Part shown: piece by piece, positions 52,552 through 60,751 of the stretch
How positions within the stretch are numbered: the stretch's first letter is position 1
How the letters are laid out: each line of letters begins with the position of its first letter
From: an uncultured Hyphomicrobiales bacterium
GTDB taxonomy: Bacteria; Pseudomonadota; Alphaproteobacteria; Rhizobiales; Beijerinckiaceae
Direction of reading: 5' to 3'
Length of the DNA: 64,000 bases
Assembly (NCBI GenBank): GCA_903931945.1
Contig: CAIZEI010000062.1
Span: forward strand, 1 to 64,000
Notes under the pieces: model-generated
Seen by the model: the letters and a program-made list of their open reading frames with translations, nothing else
Told to the model about the DNA's origin: nothing
The model's database searches: none
Translations under genes and position numbers: made by a program

Positions 52552-54237
52552 CTAATGCCGGGGCTCGAGCTTCTCCACATTGCCCTGTCCCATAGAGCCA
52601 TCGTCAATCGAACTTTTGACGAGGCCCGCCTCGACCCTCCGGGCAAATTCGGTTCTAACCCCGGCGGCCAGTTCGCGCGCCTGCCTGATCCACTCTTCGC
52701 GATCAATCCGTCCTGGAAAGGCGAGATAGGAGCCAACCCATTTCACGTTTTCATGCGACCAGGCGGCGATCTGGTCGAAATGCCAGACGCCCAGTCCATG
52801 GAGACGCGCCTCGTTCTGTTTGCCAATTCCCTTGATCAGTTTCAAATCGTCGGGCGCGCCGCCTCGCGCCGATGCAAGGCCCAGCGGACGAGCGCCCGCG
52901 TGTTTGTCTTCTCCCTCAACCTTTTCCATCATCCTGGGCAAATCCGCGCCAAATGCGTCAGCTTCGGCTTCGCTCATGGGAGCATCTGCGCTGGCGTCGA
53001 TGACGATAGCGCCGGATTTGACGCCCGCAGAGTGCGCCGTATCCATGCCTGCGGCGAGGAGCTTGGCCTGTGGAATCCAGTGTTCGCGCTCGATGCGGCC
53101 GGGAAACGCCATGTGACGGCCCATCCATTGCGCATTTTCCGGCGTCCAGTCTGCAATTTGCGAGAAGTGAAAGACGCCAAGCCCATTCAGCGCGCGCTCG
53201 TTTTTCGGGCCGATTCCCTTGATGAGCTTGAGATTGTCCGCAGCGCCCTGTGGCGCCGACAAACCCGAGGGCTGGCCCGTGTCGCCGGCGCCCAGGGGTG
53301 CAGCCGCTTCCGCCGCAAGCCGGTCAGCTTCCGCCTTTGCAGAGGCCTCCGCCGCAAGACGGTCAGCCTGCGCCTTCGCGGCCGCTTCCGCCGCCAGACG
53401 GTCAGCCTGCGCCTTCGCAGCCGCGTCCGCCGCCAGACGGTCAGCCTGCGCCTTCGCGGCCGCCTGTCGCGCCGCCTCGACTTCCGCGGCAGACGCCGCC
53501 TCGCTCAGCAACCGGTCAGAATCCGCAGGACGCATCAAACCGGAGGCTTGCTGTGCTTCCGTCGCAGCGTCGTCGACGATGCGAGGGGGCAGACGATCAC
53601 TGTCCCTTCTGGCGGCAGTCGCCGCTGTCACAGCGGCAGCCGGCGCAGCCATGGCCGCAAGACGTTTCGCGTCGGCGACCCAGGCATCCGTTTCAACAAG
53701 GCTCGGGCTTGCCAGATGATGGTCAACCCAGGCGGCGTTGTCCGCCGTCCAGGCCGCGACATGAGCGTAGCGATAGACGCCAATGTCATTCAACGCTTTC
53801 TGATGAACCTGGGAAACGCCGGAGATCGCAGTCAGATCGTCCGCGCCCTGCGCAGCCGCAAAGGCGGTCGGGCGCACCCCAGGATAGGACTTGAGATTTC
53901 CGGCAAATAGATCGACCGCCGCAGCGACCGGGGCGGCGACCGTCGCTGGCGTAGAATCCGTCCCCAGAAGCACCTTGAGCCAACCGCCGAGAAAGCAGCC
54001 CACGACGTAAAAGGAAGTCAGCAACAGCGCGGTCTCGAGCCAATGGCCGACCCGACCGGGCAACAGGTCGAAAAATGCGATCAGCAGGCCAATCGCAAAA
54101 GCGATGGCCCCCCATTTGGTCCAGCCTTCGAACCAGCTCCGGCGGGGATTGTTTGACCAGGTCATCCATCCCGTCACACAGCCGATGAGCAGCCCAATCA
54201 ACAACCAGATTGTATATTGGGAAATATCATAAAACAT
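52552..54237 (-). CDS. membrane-anchored protein with three helix-hairpin-helix-like domains and coiled coil
   Basis: A 561-residue protein of unknown role. Three helices lie at about 9-25, 42-60 and 67-90. Three similar 65-residue domains follow at about 131-195, 332-397 and 462-526, each with a DDLKLIKGIG-x(6)-LxxLGV pattern and a W-x-x-EN-x-x-W motif, like small HhH domains fused to complex I-like or flap-nuclease-like proteins. Between the first two runs an Ala/Lys/Asp-rich coiled coil with four 13-residue repeats (259-310). It starts 11 bases after the OmpA-domain lipoprotein gene, so the two are co-transcribed. HhH domains usually bind DNA; a DNA role in a membrane protein is unproven. 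Confidence 0.72.
   Translation of the reverse strand: MFYDISQYTIWLLIGLLIGCVTGWMTWSNNPRRSWFEGWTKWGAIAFAIGLLIAFFDLLPGRVGHWLETALLLTSFYVVGCFLGGWLKVLLGTDSTPATVAAPVAAAVDLFAGNLKSYPGVRPTAFAAAQGADDLTAISGVSQVHQKALNDIGVYRYAHVAAWTADNAAWVDHHLASPSLVETDAWVADAKRLAAMAAPAAAVTAATAARRDSDRLPPRIVDDAATEAQQASGLMRPADSDRLLSEAASAAEVEAARQAAAKAQADRLAADAAAKAQADRLAAEAAAKAQADRLAAEASAKAEADRLAAEAAAPLGAGDTGQPSGLSAPQGAADNLKLIKGIGPKNERALNGLGVFHFSQIADWTPENAQWMGRHMAFPGRIEREHWIPQAKLLAAGMDTAHSAGVKSGAIVIDASADAPMSEAEADAFGADLPRMMEKVEGEDKHAGARPLGLASARGGAPDDLKLIKGIGKQNEARLHGLGVWHFDQIAAWSHENVKWVGSYLAFPGRIDREEWIRQARELAAGVRTEFARRVEAGLVKSSIDDGSMGQGNVEKLEPRH
53308..53463 (-). repeat. four tandem 39-bp repeats encoding a 13-residue coiled-coil unit
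   Basis: Four direct copies of a 39-bp unit encode AAAKAQADRLAAE or near variants in the preceding gene. The two central copies are almost identical at DNA level, so copy number may vary between strains by slippage. The unit fits a heptad-type helical spacer that separates globular domains. Confidence 0.9.
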
Positions 54238-54248
54238 GACGACTCGCC

Positions 54249-56375
54249 TTATTTCACGGTGAATTCAATGCGGCGGTTCTGTGTGCGTCCTTCAGCGGTG
54301 TCATTTGGAGCAATGGGCTTGGTGTCGCCATACCCGGCGGCGCTTATGCGCGAAACATCGACGCCGGCGTCCTCCAAAAAGGAAACAACCGCTTCGGCCC
54401 GCCGTTTGGACAGTTCGAGGTTGGATGCCGCCGCGCCCACAGAATCCGTGTGTCCGGCCACTTCCACATCGGCATTGCCGCAGGCCATCGCCAGTCCGAC
54501 CAACCCATCCAGAACTGTGATCGATTCCTTGCTCAGATTGGCGCTTCCTGTCTCGAACTGGATCTGGCCTTTTGTCAGCAAGCCGCTGAATTTCGGCTGA
54601 CATTCGTCGACCGCCAGCGGCGGAGGCGGAGGCGCAGTTCCAATATGGGCCGCTGCGAATTTGAATCCGGCGGGCCAGCCATTTTGCAAGGTCTGTTTGA
54701 TCTGCTCCGCCGCTCTGTCATAAACGGCCAAACCATCCACGGTTGCATTCCCGTCGCTGAGTTCGACGGACCCGGACGCCAGCCGCGCCATGCCGGGGAA
54801 CGCCGCTTTCGCAGCATTCACAAAATTGACCGGCGCGCCCTTGCCGATTTTCAGATCATCTTCGATCGTGTCGCTGATAAAGGCTGCTTTTGCAGCGGCG
54901 ACAATATCTTGCCGGGTCTTGTCGTCAGGCGCGTAACCGGTCAGGCGAACGACGCCGTCGGCTTTGACCGCCTTGAAGACGTAGGGCGAAATCACGGCCT
55001 CCTTGATATCGATAGCCGCGATTGCAAAAGGCGCAGGCAAGCTTGCGCTCGCCGAAGCCGCAACGGCTTCGCTGCTGACGTCAGGCAGGCCTTGTCCCGA
55101 GATCGAAAGTTGCCGATCCACCAAACTGGCCTTGCCGCTGGCGAGTTTTCCAAGGTCAGCAAAGGCGCTTGACGCCATCGCACTGAAATCGCCGGTCGGG
55201 GCGCCGCGCGCAATCCCCATCTGATTGACGATGGTCTTGCCGGGAAACGCCTTGGCGGCGTCGGCGGCAATCCCGTCCCGGATCGTCCCGGATGGCGCGA
55301 GGCCTGTTAAAGTCACAGTCTTGCCATCGCTTTCCGCTCCCCAGGCGAACGGCTTGACCTCCGGAGCGAGGATATCGGCGCGGGCAATGCTCAATCCGGG
55401 CGGCAGTTTTTTAATGGCTTCGAGCGCCGCATCATAGGCCTGCGAGGTTCCAGCTTCGCCCACAATCGAGAGGGCCCCATCCGAAATCGCCACACGACCG
55501 TTGGCAAGCAGGCCGAGTTCCGTCAATGCATAACCGGCATAGGCTGCAAAGTCGCCTGCGGGCGCGCCGCGCGCGATCTGCATCTGATCGACAATCATTT
55601 TTCCGGGCAACGAAGACGTCGCCGCACGTGCGATCGCCGATCGCGCATCAATCGACGGCGCAACGCCACTGAGCGTGCCGGCCACGCCATCGTAGGTCGC
55701 TGACCAAACGAAGGGCTTTGCTTCGGGCGGCTGGATATCGGCTTTGGTCAGAGTGGCGCCGGCCGGCAATTGCTGGGTTGAAGCCACGACCGCTTCGTAA
55801 ATCGCCGACGAAGCCGCAACGCCTGCAATGGAATACGCCTTATCGGACAAAGAAAATGCGCCAGTCCCGAGTTTTGCCGCGGCAACTAGCCCATGCGAGG
55901 CAATAGCCTCGAAACCCTCTGGAGCGCCGATGCCGTATTCCAGATGATCGACGATTGTTGCCCCCGAAGCGGCATTTTTCGCCGCATCGAGCAATTTAGC
56001 CCGCATCGCGGGCGATGGCGCAGAGCCCGCCAGCACAAAATCGCTTCCCGATCGCATGGCCGAAAACACATAGGGCTTGATCGTCGGAACGGCAGTGAAT
56101 TGCGCTGAGACCTGACGCACGCCGGTTGTCTGGGCGACCGATTGCGCAACCATCGCGCCTTGCCCTCCGGCAAACTCAGGCCCATCAATCATGATATCGC
56201 GGCCCGATCCGACGATTGTCAATGCGCTGGCCGTATCGGGGGATGCGGCGGCGGCGACCGCCCGGGCCTCGCCCGAAAGATCGCTCTCAATCGGTCCGGT
56301 CTTGTCGAGACAAGCTGCTATCCATGTTGGTGCAACAAGAACAAGACCAACCCACCATCTGGACGGCTGATGCAT
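54249..56375 (-). CDS. OmpA-domain lipoprotein with four BON-like repeats
   Basis: A 708-residue envelope protein; ATG 56375 follows GAGGTG. Signal peptide ends in the lipobox WIAAC, so it is lipid-anchored, probably in the outer membrane. Four repeats of about 120 residues contain a conserved strand set (KPYVFSAM, KPFVWSAT, KPFAWGAE, SPYVFKAV, each followed by G-x-APS or G-x-APD and an Arg) resembling BON domains that bind lipids. The C-terminal about 120 residues form an OmpA peptidoglycan-binding domain (GHTDSVG, SKRRAEAVVSFL, GRTQNRRIEF). It is upstream of, and 11 bases from, the HhH protein gene. Confidence 0.83.
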   Translation of the reverse strand: MHQPSRWWVGLVLVAPTWIAACLDKTGPIESDLSGEARAVAAAASPDTASALTIVGSGRDIMIDGPEFAGGQGAMVAQSVAQTTGVRQVSAQFTAVPTIKPYVFSAMRSGSDFVLAGSAPSPAMRAKLLDAAKNAASGATIVDHLEYGIGAPEGFEAIASHGLVAAAKLGTGAFSLSDKAYSIAGVAASSAIYEAVVASTQQLPAGATLTKADIQPPEAKPFVWSATYDGVAGTLSGVAPSIDARSAIARAATSSLPGKMIVDQMQIARGAPAGDFAAYAGYALTELGLLANGRVAISDGALSIVGEAGTSQAYDAALEAIKKLPPGLSIARADILAPEVKPFAWGAESDGKTVTLTGLAPSGTIRDGIAADAAKAFPGKTIVNQMGIARGAPTGDFSAMASSAFADLGKLASGKASLVDRQLSISGQGLPDVSSEAVAASASASLPAPFAIAAIDIKEAVISPYVFKAVKADGVVRLTGYAPDDKTRQDIVAAAKAAFISDTIEDDLKIGKGAPVNFVNAAKAAFPGMARLASGSVELSDGNATVDGLAVYDRAAEQIKQTLQNGWPAGFKFAAAHIGTAPPPPPLAVDECQPKFSGLLTKGQIQFETGSANLSKESITVLDGLVGLAMACGNADVEVAGHTDSVGAAASNLELSKRRAEAVVSFLEDAGVDVSRISAAGYGDTKPIAPNDTAEGRTQNRRIEFTVK

Positions 56376-56583
56376 GGCCCACACCTCGAAAATGAACGGT
56401 AAAAAGCTGACCGCAGAGACCTACCACGCACGCCCGGCAATGCCAACGCTTGCCTGAGCTCTTCATTGTCCTTGGCAGCCTGCGAGACCGGCGAGCATGC
56501 GTCTTGCCAAGGCGCGTCCTGTCGGGCATATACGCCCGGCTCTGTAGCCGCTGCTTACGGGCTGTCGGAACGGAAGTTGCGCT

Positions 56584-56673
56584 GGAGATGTGGCCGAGAG
56601 GCTGAAGGCGACGGTTTGCTAAATCGTTATAGGGGAAACCCTATCGTGGGTTCGAATCCCACCGTCTCCGCCA
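56584..56673 (+). tRNA. tRNA-Ser, anticodon GCU
   Basis: A complete type II tRNA of 90 bases with encoded CCA. The acceptor stem GGAGATG pairs with CGTCTCC (one T-G pair), discriminator G at 56670, CCA at 56671-56673. The anticodon GCT is at 56618-56620 in loop TTGCTAA, a long variable arm follows, and the T arm has GTTCGAATC. It reads AGC/AGU codons. Confidence 0.95.
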
Positions 56674-56729
56674 ACGCGCGAACTCGGCGCAACATGCCGG
56701 AAGCCTTCGCAGCGCCGGGAAACGGTTGA

Positions 56730-57056
56730 TTGGCCTTGTTGCTTCCCACCCCGCCCAATGCGCCTGCTTTTCAGGCTATGCCCGGCCCGCTCAGGAATTT
56801 TAAGCGAGCGTTCGTCGCGGGGTCCTTTGCGCTGCTTTGGCTCATCGTCACGCCGCTCGCCCAGCCCTTGCCGCCACAACGCTCGCGAACGCCCGCCCTG
56901 TTGGAACCCGAGCATCCCGTCATGACATTGCCCTACGAGCAATTGCGGCCGCGTCTTCGACGTTGCGCAGAAGAATGGTTGCAACGAAAGCGCGATGGCA
57001 GCGCCGCGAACTTGCTATGGAGCGATTTTTCGCGCGCCTGCCTTGAGCGGAAGTAA
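56730..57056 (+). CDS. small putative exported protein, unknown
   Basis: A 108-residue frame with a TTG start at 56730; ATG 56778 (92 residues) is an alternative. Residues about 28-48 (AFVAGSFALLWLIVTPLAQP) form a signal-peptide- or anchor-like helix. The C-terminal half has two cysteines (RRCAEEW and SRACLERK) and a W-x-DF-x-x-AC pattern. It sits 57 bases after the tRNA gene. Coding character is fair but no ribosome site stands out. Confidence 0.45.
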   Translation: MALLLPTPPNAPAFQAMPGPLRNFKRAFVAGSFALLWLIVTPLAQPLPPQRSRTPALLEPEHPVMTLPYEQLRPRLRRCAEEWLQRKRDGSAANLLWSDFSRACLERK

Positions 57057-57215
57057 CTTCGCCAGGCATGAATCGGGCCGCTCGCTCCAACATCTGGAGC
57101 CGCCATACAAAGGCGCCGCGCCAAGCCCGGGATTTCACCAGGGTTGACGCGGCGGCCTTGGGAATTCTCAATACCGGAACCGCTTTGATATTGCGGCGCC
57201 GGTGATTGATCCGTT

Positions 57216-57572
57216 TCAGGAAGCCGTCGGCTCGGATGGCGCCGGTGGAACCTTTGGCGCTTTCGGCTTGCGAGCAACCTTTTTCGCGGGGCTCTTTTTG
57301 GCGGCTACCTTGCGGGCCCCCTTCTTCGCAGCGCTTTTCTTGGCGGCTCCCTTGCGGGCAACCTTTTTCACAGCGCTCTTCTTGGCGGCTCCCTTGCGGG
57401 CGCCCTTCTTCACAGCGCCCTTCTTGGCGGCGCCCTTCTTGGCGCCCTTTTTCACCGCGCCTTTTTTCGCAGCGCCCTTCCGGGCGCCCTTCTTCACCGC
57501 GCCTTTACGGGCGGTTTTCTTAGCGGCGGCTTTCTTCGCTGGCTTACGCTTTTTCGTAGCTGCCTTAACCAT
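57216..57572 (-). CDS. histone H1-like lysine/alanine-rich protein
   Basis: A 118-residue protein made almost wholly of Lys, Ala, Arg, Gly and Val in short repeats (KKGARKGAAKKGAVKKGAK and variants), with a Pro-rich end. It resembles bacterial H1-like proteins (HctB/BpH1/AlgP-tail type) that bind DNA by charge and condense the nucleoid. ATG 57572 follows AGAGGGGACC. The longer in-frame extension to 57854 lies over non-coding DNA and is rejected. Repeat number is likely to vary between strains. Confidence 0.8.
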   Translation of the reverse strand: MVKAATKKRKPAKKAAAKKTARKGAVKKGARKGAAKKGAVKKGAKKGAAKKGAVKKGARKGAAKKSAVKKVARKGAAKKSAAKKGARKVAAKKSPAKKVARKPKAPKVPPAPSEPTAS

Positions 57573-58189
57573 GTGAGGTCCCCTCTGATCAAACATCGAA
57601 AGCTTCGAAATTACTTTCGATAACAGGCGGTAATAAATTACCTTGGTTAACGAGCAGTGCAAGCTGTCCCTACGTCCTCCAGCCGGCATTGACGCCGCCA
57701 GAAGGCGAAAAGGCAATGCTGCGACGCCGCCTGGCGCGCCACCTTGCACCCCGCGCGCATCCGACTCGCGTCGCAAAAACCGCGAATAGAATTCTGGATC
57801 GCCGAACCCGGAGGCGACAACAATGCAGCCTTCATCAATTTGGAAGTTGCACACAGAAAATGCGACTTGTGCTTTATTTCAAGGCATAACTCGATCACTA
57901 TTGCAAATCGGCCTCGCCACGGAAATCAACTGCGAAAGCCGGGCTCAGGCGCGCAGGCCGGTTCGCGCGCAGCGCGCTTCATCGCCGCGCAGTCGATTCG
58001 CGCCAGCTAGCTGAACACGAACAACAGCGCCACCAATCCCGGCGCGAACATGCGAAAAAAAAATTGTGCGTACCAAAAAAAAATCGCTCCGCAGGTTCGG
58101 ATTTCAGGCTTGAGCGATTTCAAATTGCGCAAAAGCCGCGAATCACCCGTATGTGATTCGCCCCGGAACGTGCGCCCGGATCGACCGAA
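57573..58189. other. 617-base non-coding region between the histone-like gene and gatB
   Basis: No coding frame was judged real here. The region includes an AT-rich stretch just before the histone-like gene (about 57600-57650), two poly-A tracts on the plus strand (nine As at 58054-58062 and ten at 58074-58083), and a hairpin at 58138-58161. The tracts are T runs on the strand of gatB and could be part of its 3' region. A small RNA is possible but unproven. Confidence 0.45.
58138..58161 (-). terminator. probable terminator of gatB
   Basis: A nine-base-pair perfect stem (58138-58146 with 58153-58161) with a six-base loop lies 28 bases after the gatB stop. On the minus strand it is followed by GGCTTTTGC, a short T run. 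Downstream T-rich tracts could assist. Confidence 0.55.
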
Positions 58190-59677
58190 CTAGATGCCGA
58201 GTTTGGCTTTGAGCATCTCGTTCACGGCAGGCGGATTGGCCTTGCCGCCAGTCTGCTTCATCACCTGACCGACGAACCAGCCGAGCATGGTCGGCTTGGC
58301 CAGCGCCTGCGCAACCTTGTCGGGATTGGCCGCGATGATCGCATCGACAGCCGCTTCAATCGCGCTGCTGTCCGTCACCTGTCTCATGCCCCGCGTCTCG
58401 ACAATCCGCCGGGGATCGCCGGTCTTGTCCTCATTGATAATGATCGCGAGCAGATCCTTGGCGATCTTGCCAGAGATGGCGGCCTCGCCGATCAGATCGA
58501 CAATGCTGGCAATCTGCCCGGGCTGAATATGCGTATGCGCGACAGACGCGCCGATGGAATTGGCGTAGGCGGACAGCTCGCCCGTCACCCAGTTGCAAAC
58601 TGCTTTCGCATCGCGCTTGCCGCCGCCAAAGCTGACACAGGCCTCGTAGAAGTCAGCGGTGTCGCGATCGCCGACGAGCACGCCCGCGTCATAGGATGGC
58701 AAGCCGTAGTCGCGCATGAAACGCGCCTTCTTCGCATCCGGCAGTTCCGGCAGGCCGGCGGCGAGCGTATCGACGAAAGTCTGATCGAACTCCAGAGGCA
58801 ACAGATCGGGATCGGGAAAATAGCGATAATCATGCGCCTCCTCCTTCGACCGCATGGCGCGCGTCTCCCCGCGCCCTGGATCGAACAGCCGTGTCTCCTG
58901 GTCGATCTTGCCGCCATCCTCAATGATTGCAATCTGCTGCCGCGCCTCGACATCGACAGCCTGCCCGATGAAGCGAATGGAGTTGACGTTCTTGATTTCG
59001 CAGCGCGTCCCGAGGGGGCCGCCAGGCCTCCGCACCGACACGTTGACGTCCGCGCGCAGATTGCCTTTCTCCATGTCGCCATCGCAAGACCCGATATAGC
59101 GCAGGATCGTGCGCAGCTTGGTGACATAGGCGCGCGCTTCCTCCGCCGAGCGAATATCCGGCTTGGAAACGATCTCCATCAACGCAACTCCGGAACGGTT
59201 CAGATCGACGAAACTGTCGGTGGCGGACTGGTCGTGCAGAGATTTGCCAGCGTCCTGTTCAAGATGCAGACGTTCGATGCCAACCGTGATCTGTTCGGTT
59301 GGCGAGACATCGACGATCACCTCGCCCTCGCCGACAATCGGACTTTTATATTGCGAAATCTGATACCCCTGCGGCAGGTCGGGGTAGAAATAATTCTTGC
59401 GGTCGAAGGTCGAGCGCCTGTTGATTTGCGCCTTCAGCCCAAGCCCCGTTCGCACAGCCTGCTTGACGCATTCCTCATTGATCACCGGCAACATACCGGG
59501 CATGGCGGCGTCAACAAGCGACACATGGCTGTTGGGCTCGCCGCCAAATTCGGTCGACGCCCCGGAAAAGAGTTTCGAGCGCGAGGCGACCTGCGCATGA
59601 ATTTCCATGCCAACGACGATCTCCCAATCGCCTGTGGCGCCCTTGATCAATTTTGCAGGATGGGCATGCGCGTTCAT
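58190..59677 (-). CDS. gatB: Asp-tRNA(Asn)/Glu-tRNA(Gln) amidotransferase subunit B
   Basis: A 495-residue subunit that activates tRNA-bound Glu or Asp for transamidation. The family signature is [22 protein letters not shown] near residue 18, then [36 protein letters not shown] and a C-terminal YqeY/QANGA-like tail domain ending [13 protein letters not shown] 59677 follows AAGGA. It should act with gatC and gatA, but a decayed toxin-antitoxin module and a small membrane protein gene sit between gatA and gatB. Confidence 0.94.
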   Translation of the reverse strand: MNAHAHPAKLIKGATGDWEIVVGMEIHAQVASRSKLFSGASTEFGGEPNSHVSLVDAAMPGMLPVINEECVKQAVRTGLGLKAQINRRSTFDRKNYFYPDLPQGYQISQYKSPIVGEGEVIVDVSPTEQITVGIERLHLEQDAGKSLHDQSATDSFVDLNRSGVALMEIVSKPDIRSAEEARAYVTKLRTILRYIGSCDGDMEKGNLRADVNVSVRRPGGPLGTRCEIKNVNSIRFIGQAVDVEARQQIAIIEDGGKIDQETRLFDPGRGETRAMRSKEEAHDYRYFPDPDLLPLEFDQTFVDTLAAGLPELPDAKKARFMRDYGLPSYDAGVLVGDRDTADFYEACVSFGGGKRDAKAVCNWVTGELSAYANSIGASVAHTHIQPGQIASIVDLIGEAAISGKIAKDLLAIIINEDKTGDPRRIVETRGMRQVTDSSAIEAAVDAIIAANPDKVAQALAKPTMLGWFVGQVMKQTGGKANPPAVNEMLKAKLGI

Positions 59678-59769
59678 GGCGGTCCTTGAAGGTGGAATGC
59701 AGAGTTGCTGCTTCTATAAAGGATTATGAGCGCCGGCGGAAAGCGAATTCAACACGATGTCCCACCGCG

Positions 59770-60188
59770 TCAGGCGAGGAAGGGATTTACCAAAGCAATG
59801 CCCAAATCCTGGAAATCGGCAATGTTACGCGTCGCTAGAGCCATGCCATGCGCAGCTGCAATGGCTGCAATCGCAGCGTCCATAACCGGGAGCGTCTGCC
59901 CCCTTGCGCGACGAAGCGCGCGCAGATCGGCGTGAACCCGTGCGGCGCGCGCTTCGAAGGTGAGGATGCGGCCCGCAAACTGGATATCCTCAATGTGGCG
60001 CAGGCGGCAAGCAGGGCGGACGTCCGGCGCCCATCGGCAAGCAAGTTCACGCCATAGCGCAACTCCGCGAGAACCGGCGCGCAAACAAATAATTCAACGC
60101 TCGATTGCCGGTTGAACCATGCAATCGCAAAAGAGTCAGGCTGCGGACGAAAAGGCTCCGAAATAACATGTGTGTCGAGCAAAATCAT
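59770..60188 (-). pseudogene. PIN-domain toxin (VapC/FitB type), frameshifted
   Basis: The N-terminal part reads from ATG 60188: MILLDTHVISEPFRPQPDSF, then LFVCAPVLAELRYGVNLLADGRR. Near 60010 the frame is lost and the rest continues in the next frame: EDIQFAGRILTFEARAARVH, then MDAAIAAIAAAHGMALATRNIADFQDLGI. Together they give a complete FitB-like PIN domain with acidic residues D5, E42 and the later D of VMDAAI. One inserted base near 60010 would restore it. The gene overlaps the antitoxin stop as ATGA. As written it cannot make a full toxin. Confidence 0.78.
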
Positions 60189-60447
60189 TCGAATGCAGGG
60201 GGCGGGCGCTCGGTATTGTCGCGCTGCTGAATGAAATCGACTGTCTTGCAATCCTCGGGAACCAGGCGCGACAGAATTGTCCCCAAGCCCTCTCCGCCTT
60301 GAACTCTTTCGACCGGGGGGGTGCCGCAAGGCCGCTCTGGATCAGCAATTCGATCTCACGCGACAGGCTTCGCTTGTTGGCATGGGCGCGTTCTTCGATC
60401 CGTCGTTGCAGCTCCGGCGGCACATCGCGGATAAGAATATCGGACAT
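60180..60447 (-). pseudogene. FitA/VapB-type antitoxin, frameshifted at a G7 tract
   Basis: Starting at ATG 60447 the N-terminus MSDILIRDVPPELQRRIEER followed by KRSLSREIELLI is the ribbon-helix-helix of FitA-like antitoxins. At a run of seven G (plus strand, about 60314-60320; C7 on the coding strand) the frame diverges; reading one base shifted gives GLGTILSRLVPEDCKTVDFI and DNTERPPPAFE then stop, the classical antitoxin tail, overlapping the toxin ATG. Eight Cs would restore the gene. The unshifted frame runs on to 60136 with atypical sequence. Confidence 0.75.
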
Positions 60448-60535
60448 GGCGAGGCTCCATTTGCAATCCTTGATATCAAAAATCCGCGAGACCGCCAACG
60501 ACTCGCCGCCCCGCGAGACCTGCGCCCCGGCCCAC

Positions 60536-60751
60536 TCACGCAAATATTTTCATAACCCGGCGGCACAGCCACCCTCCAGCTCCGAACGCCAGAGCGGCAA
60601 CGCCCAGCGGACCCTGACCGGACAACGCCTCTCCGCGCGCCGCGTTCGCAAGGACGAGCGCCACAAGCAGTCCCGCCACAATATAACACAACGCCCCGAG
60701 GGCGCTGAAACAGCCCGCCAGCATCGCGCGCGCGAATGAACCGTTCACCAC
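60536..60751 (-). CDS. small membrane protein
   Basis: A 71-residue protein with two hydrophobic segments, about 8-35 ([21 protein letters not shown]) and 47-65 ([15 protein letters not shown]). GTG start at 60751 overlaps the gatA stop (TGGTGGTGA) by 7 bases, so translation is probably coupled to gatA. Function is unknown; a charged start and short C-terminus fit a small inner-membrane peptide. Confidence 0.5.
   Translation of the reverse strand: MVNGSFARAMLAGCFSALGALCYIVAGLLVALVLANAARGEALSGQGPLGVAALAFGAGGWLCRRVMKIFA

Noticed and set aside
53308-53463. regularly repeated units as a CRISPR array
   Set aside because: The repeats are contiguous, lack spacers and stay in frame inside a coiled-coil gene.
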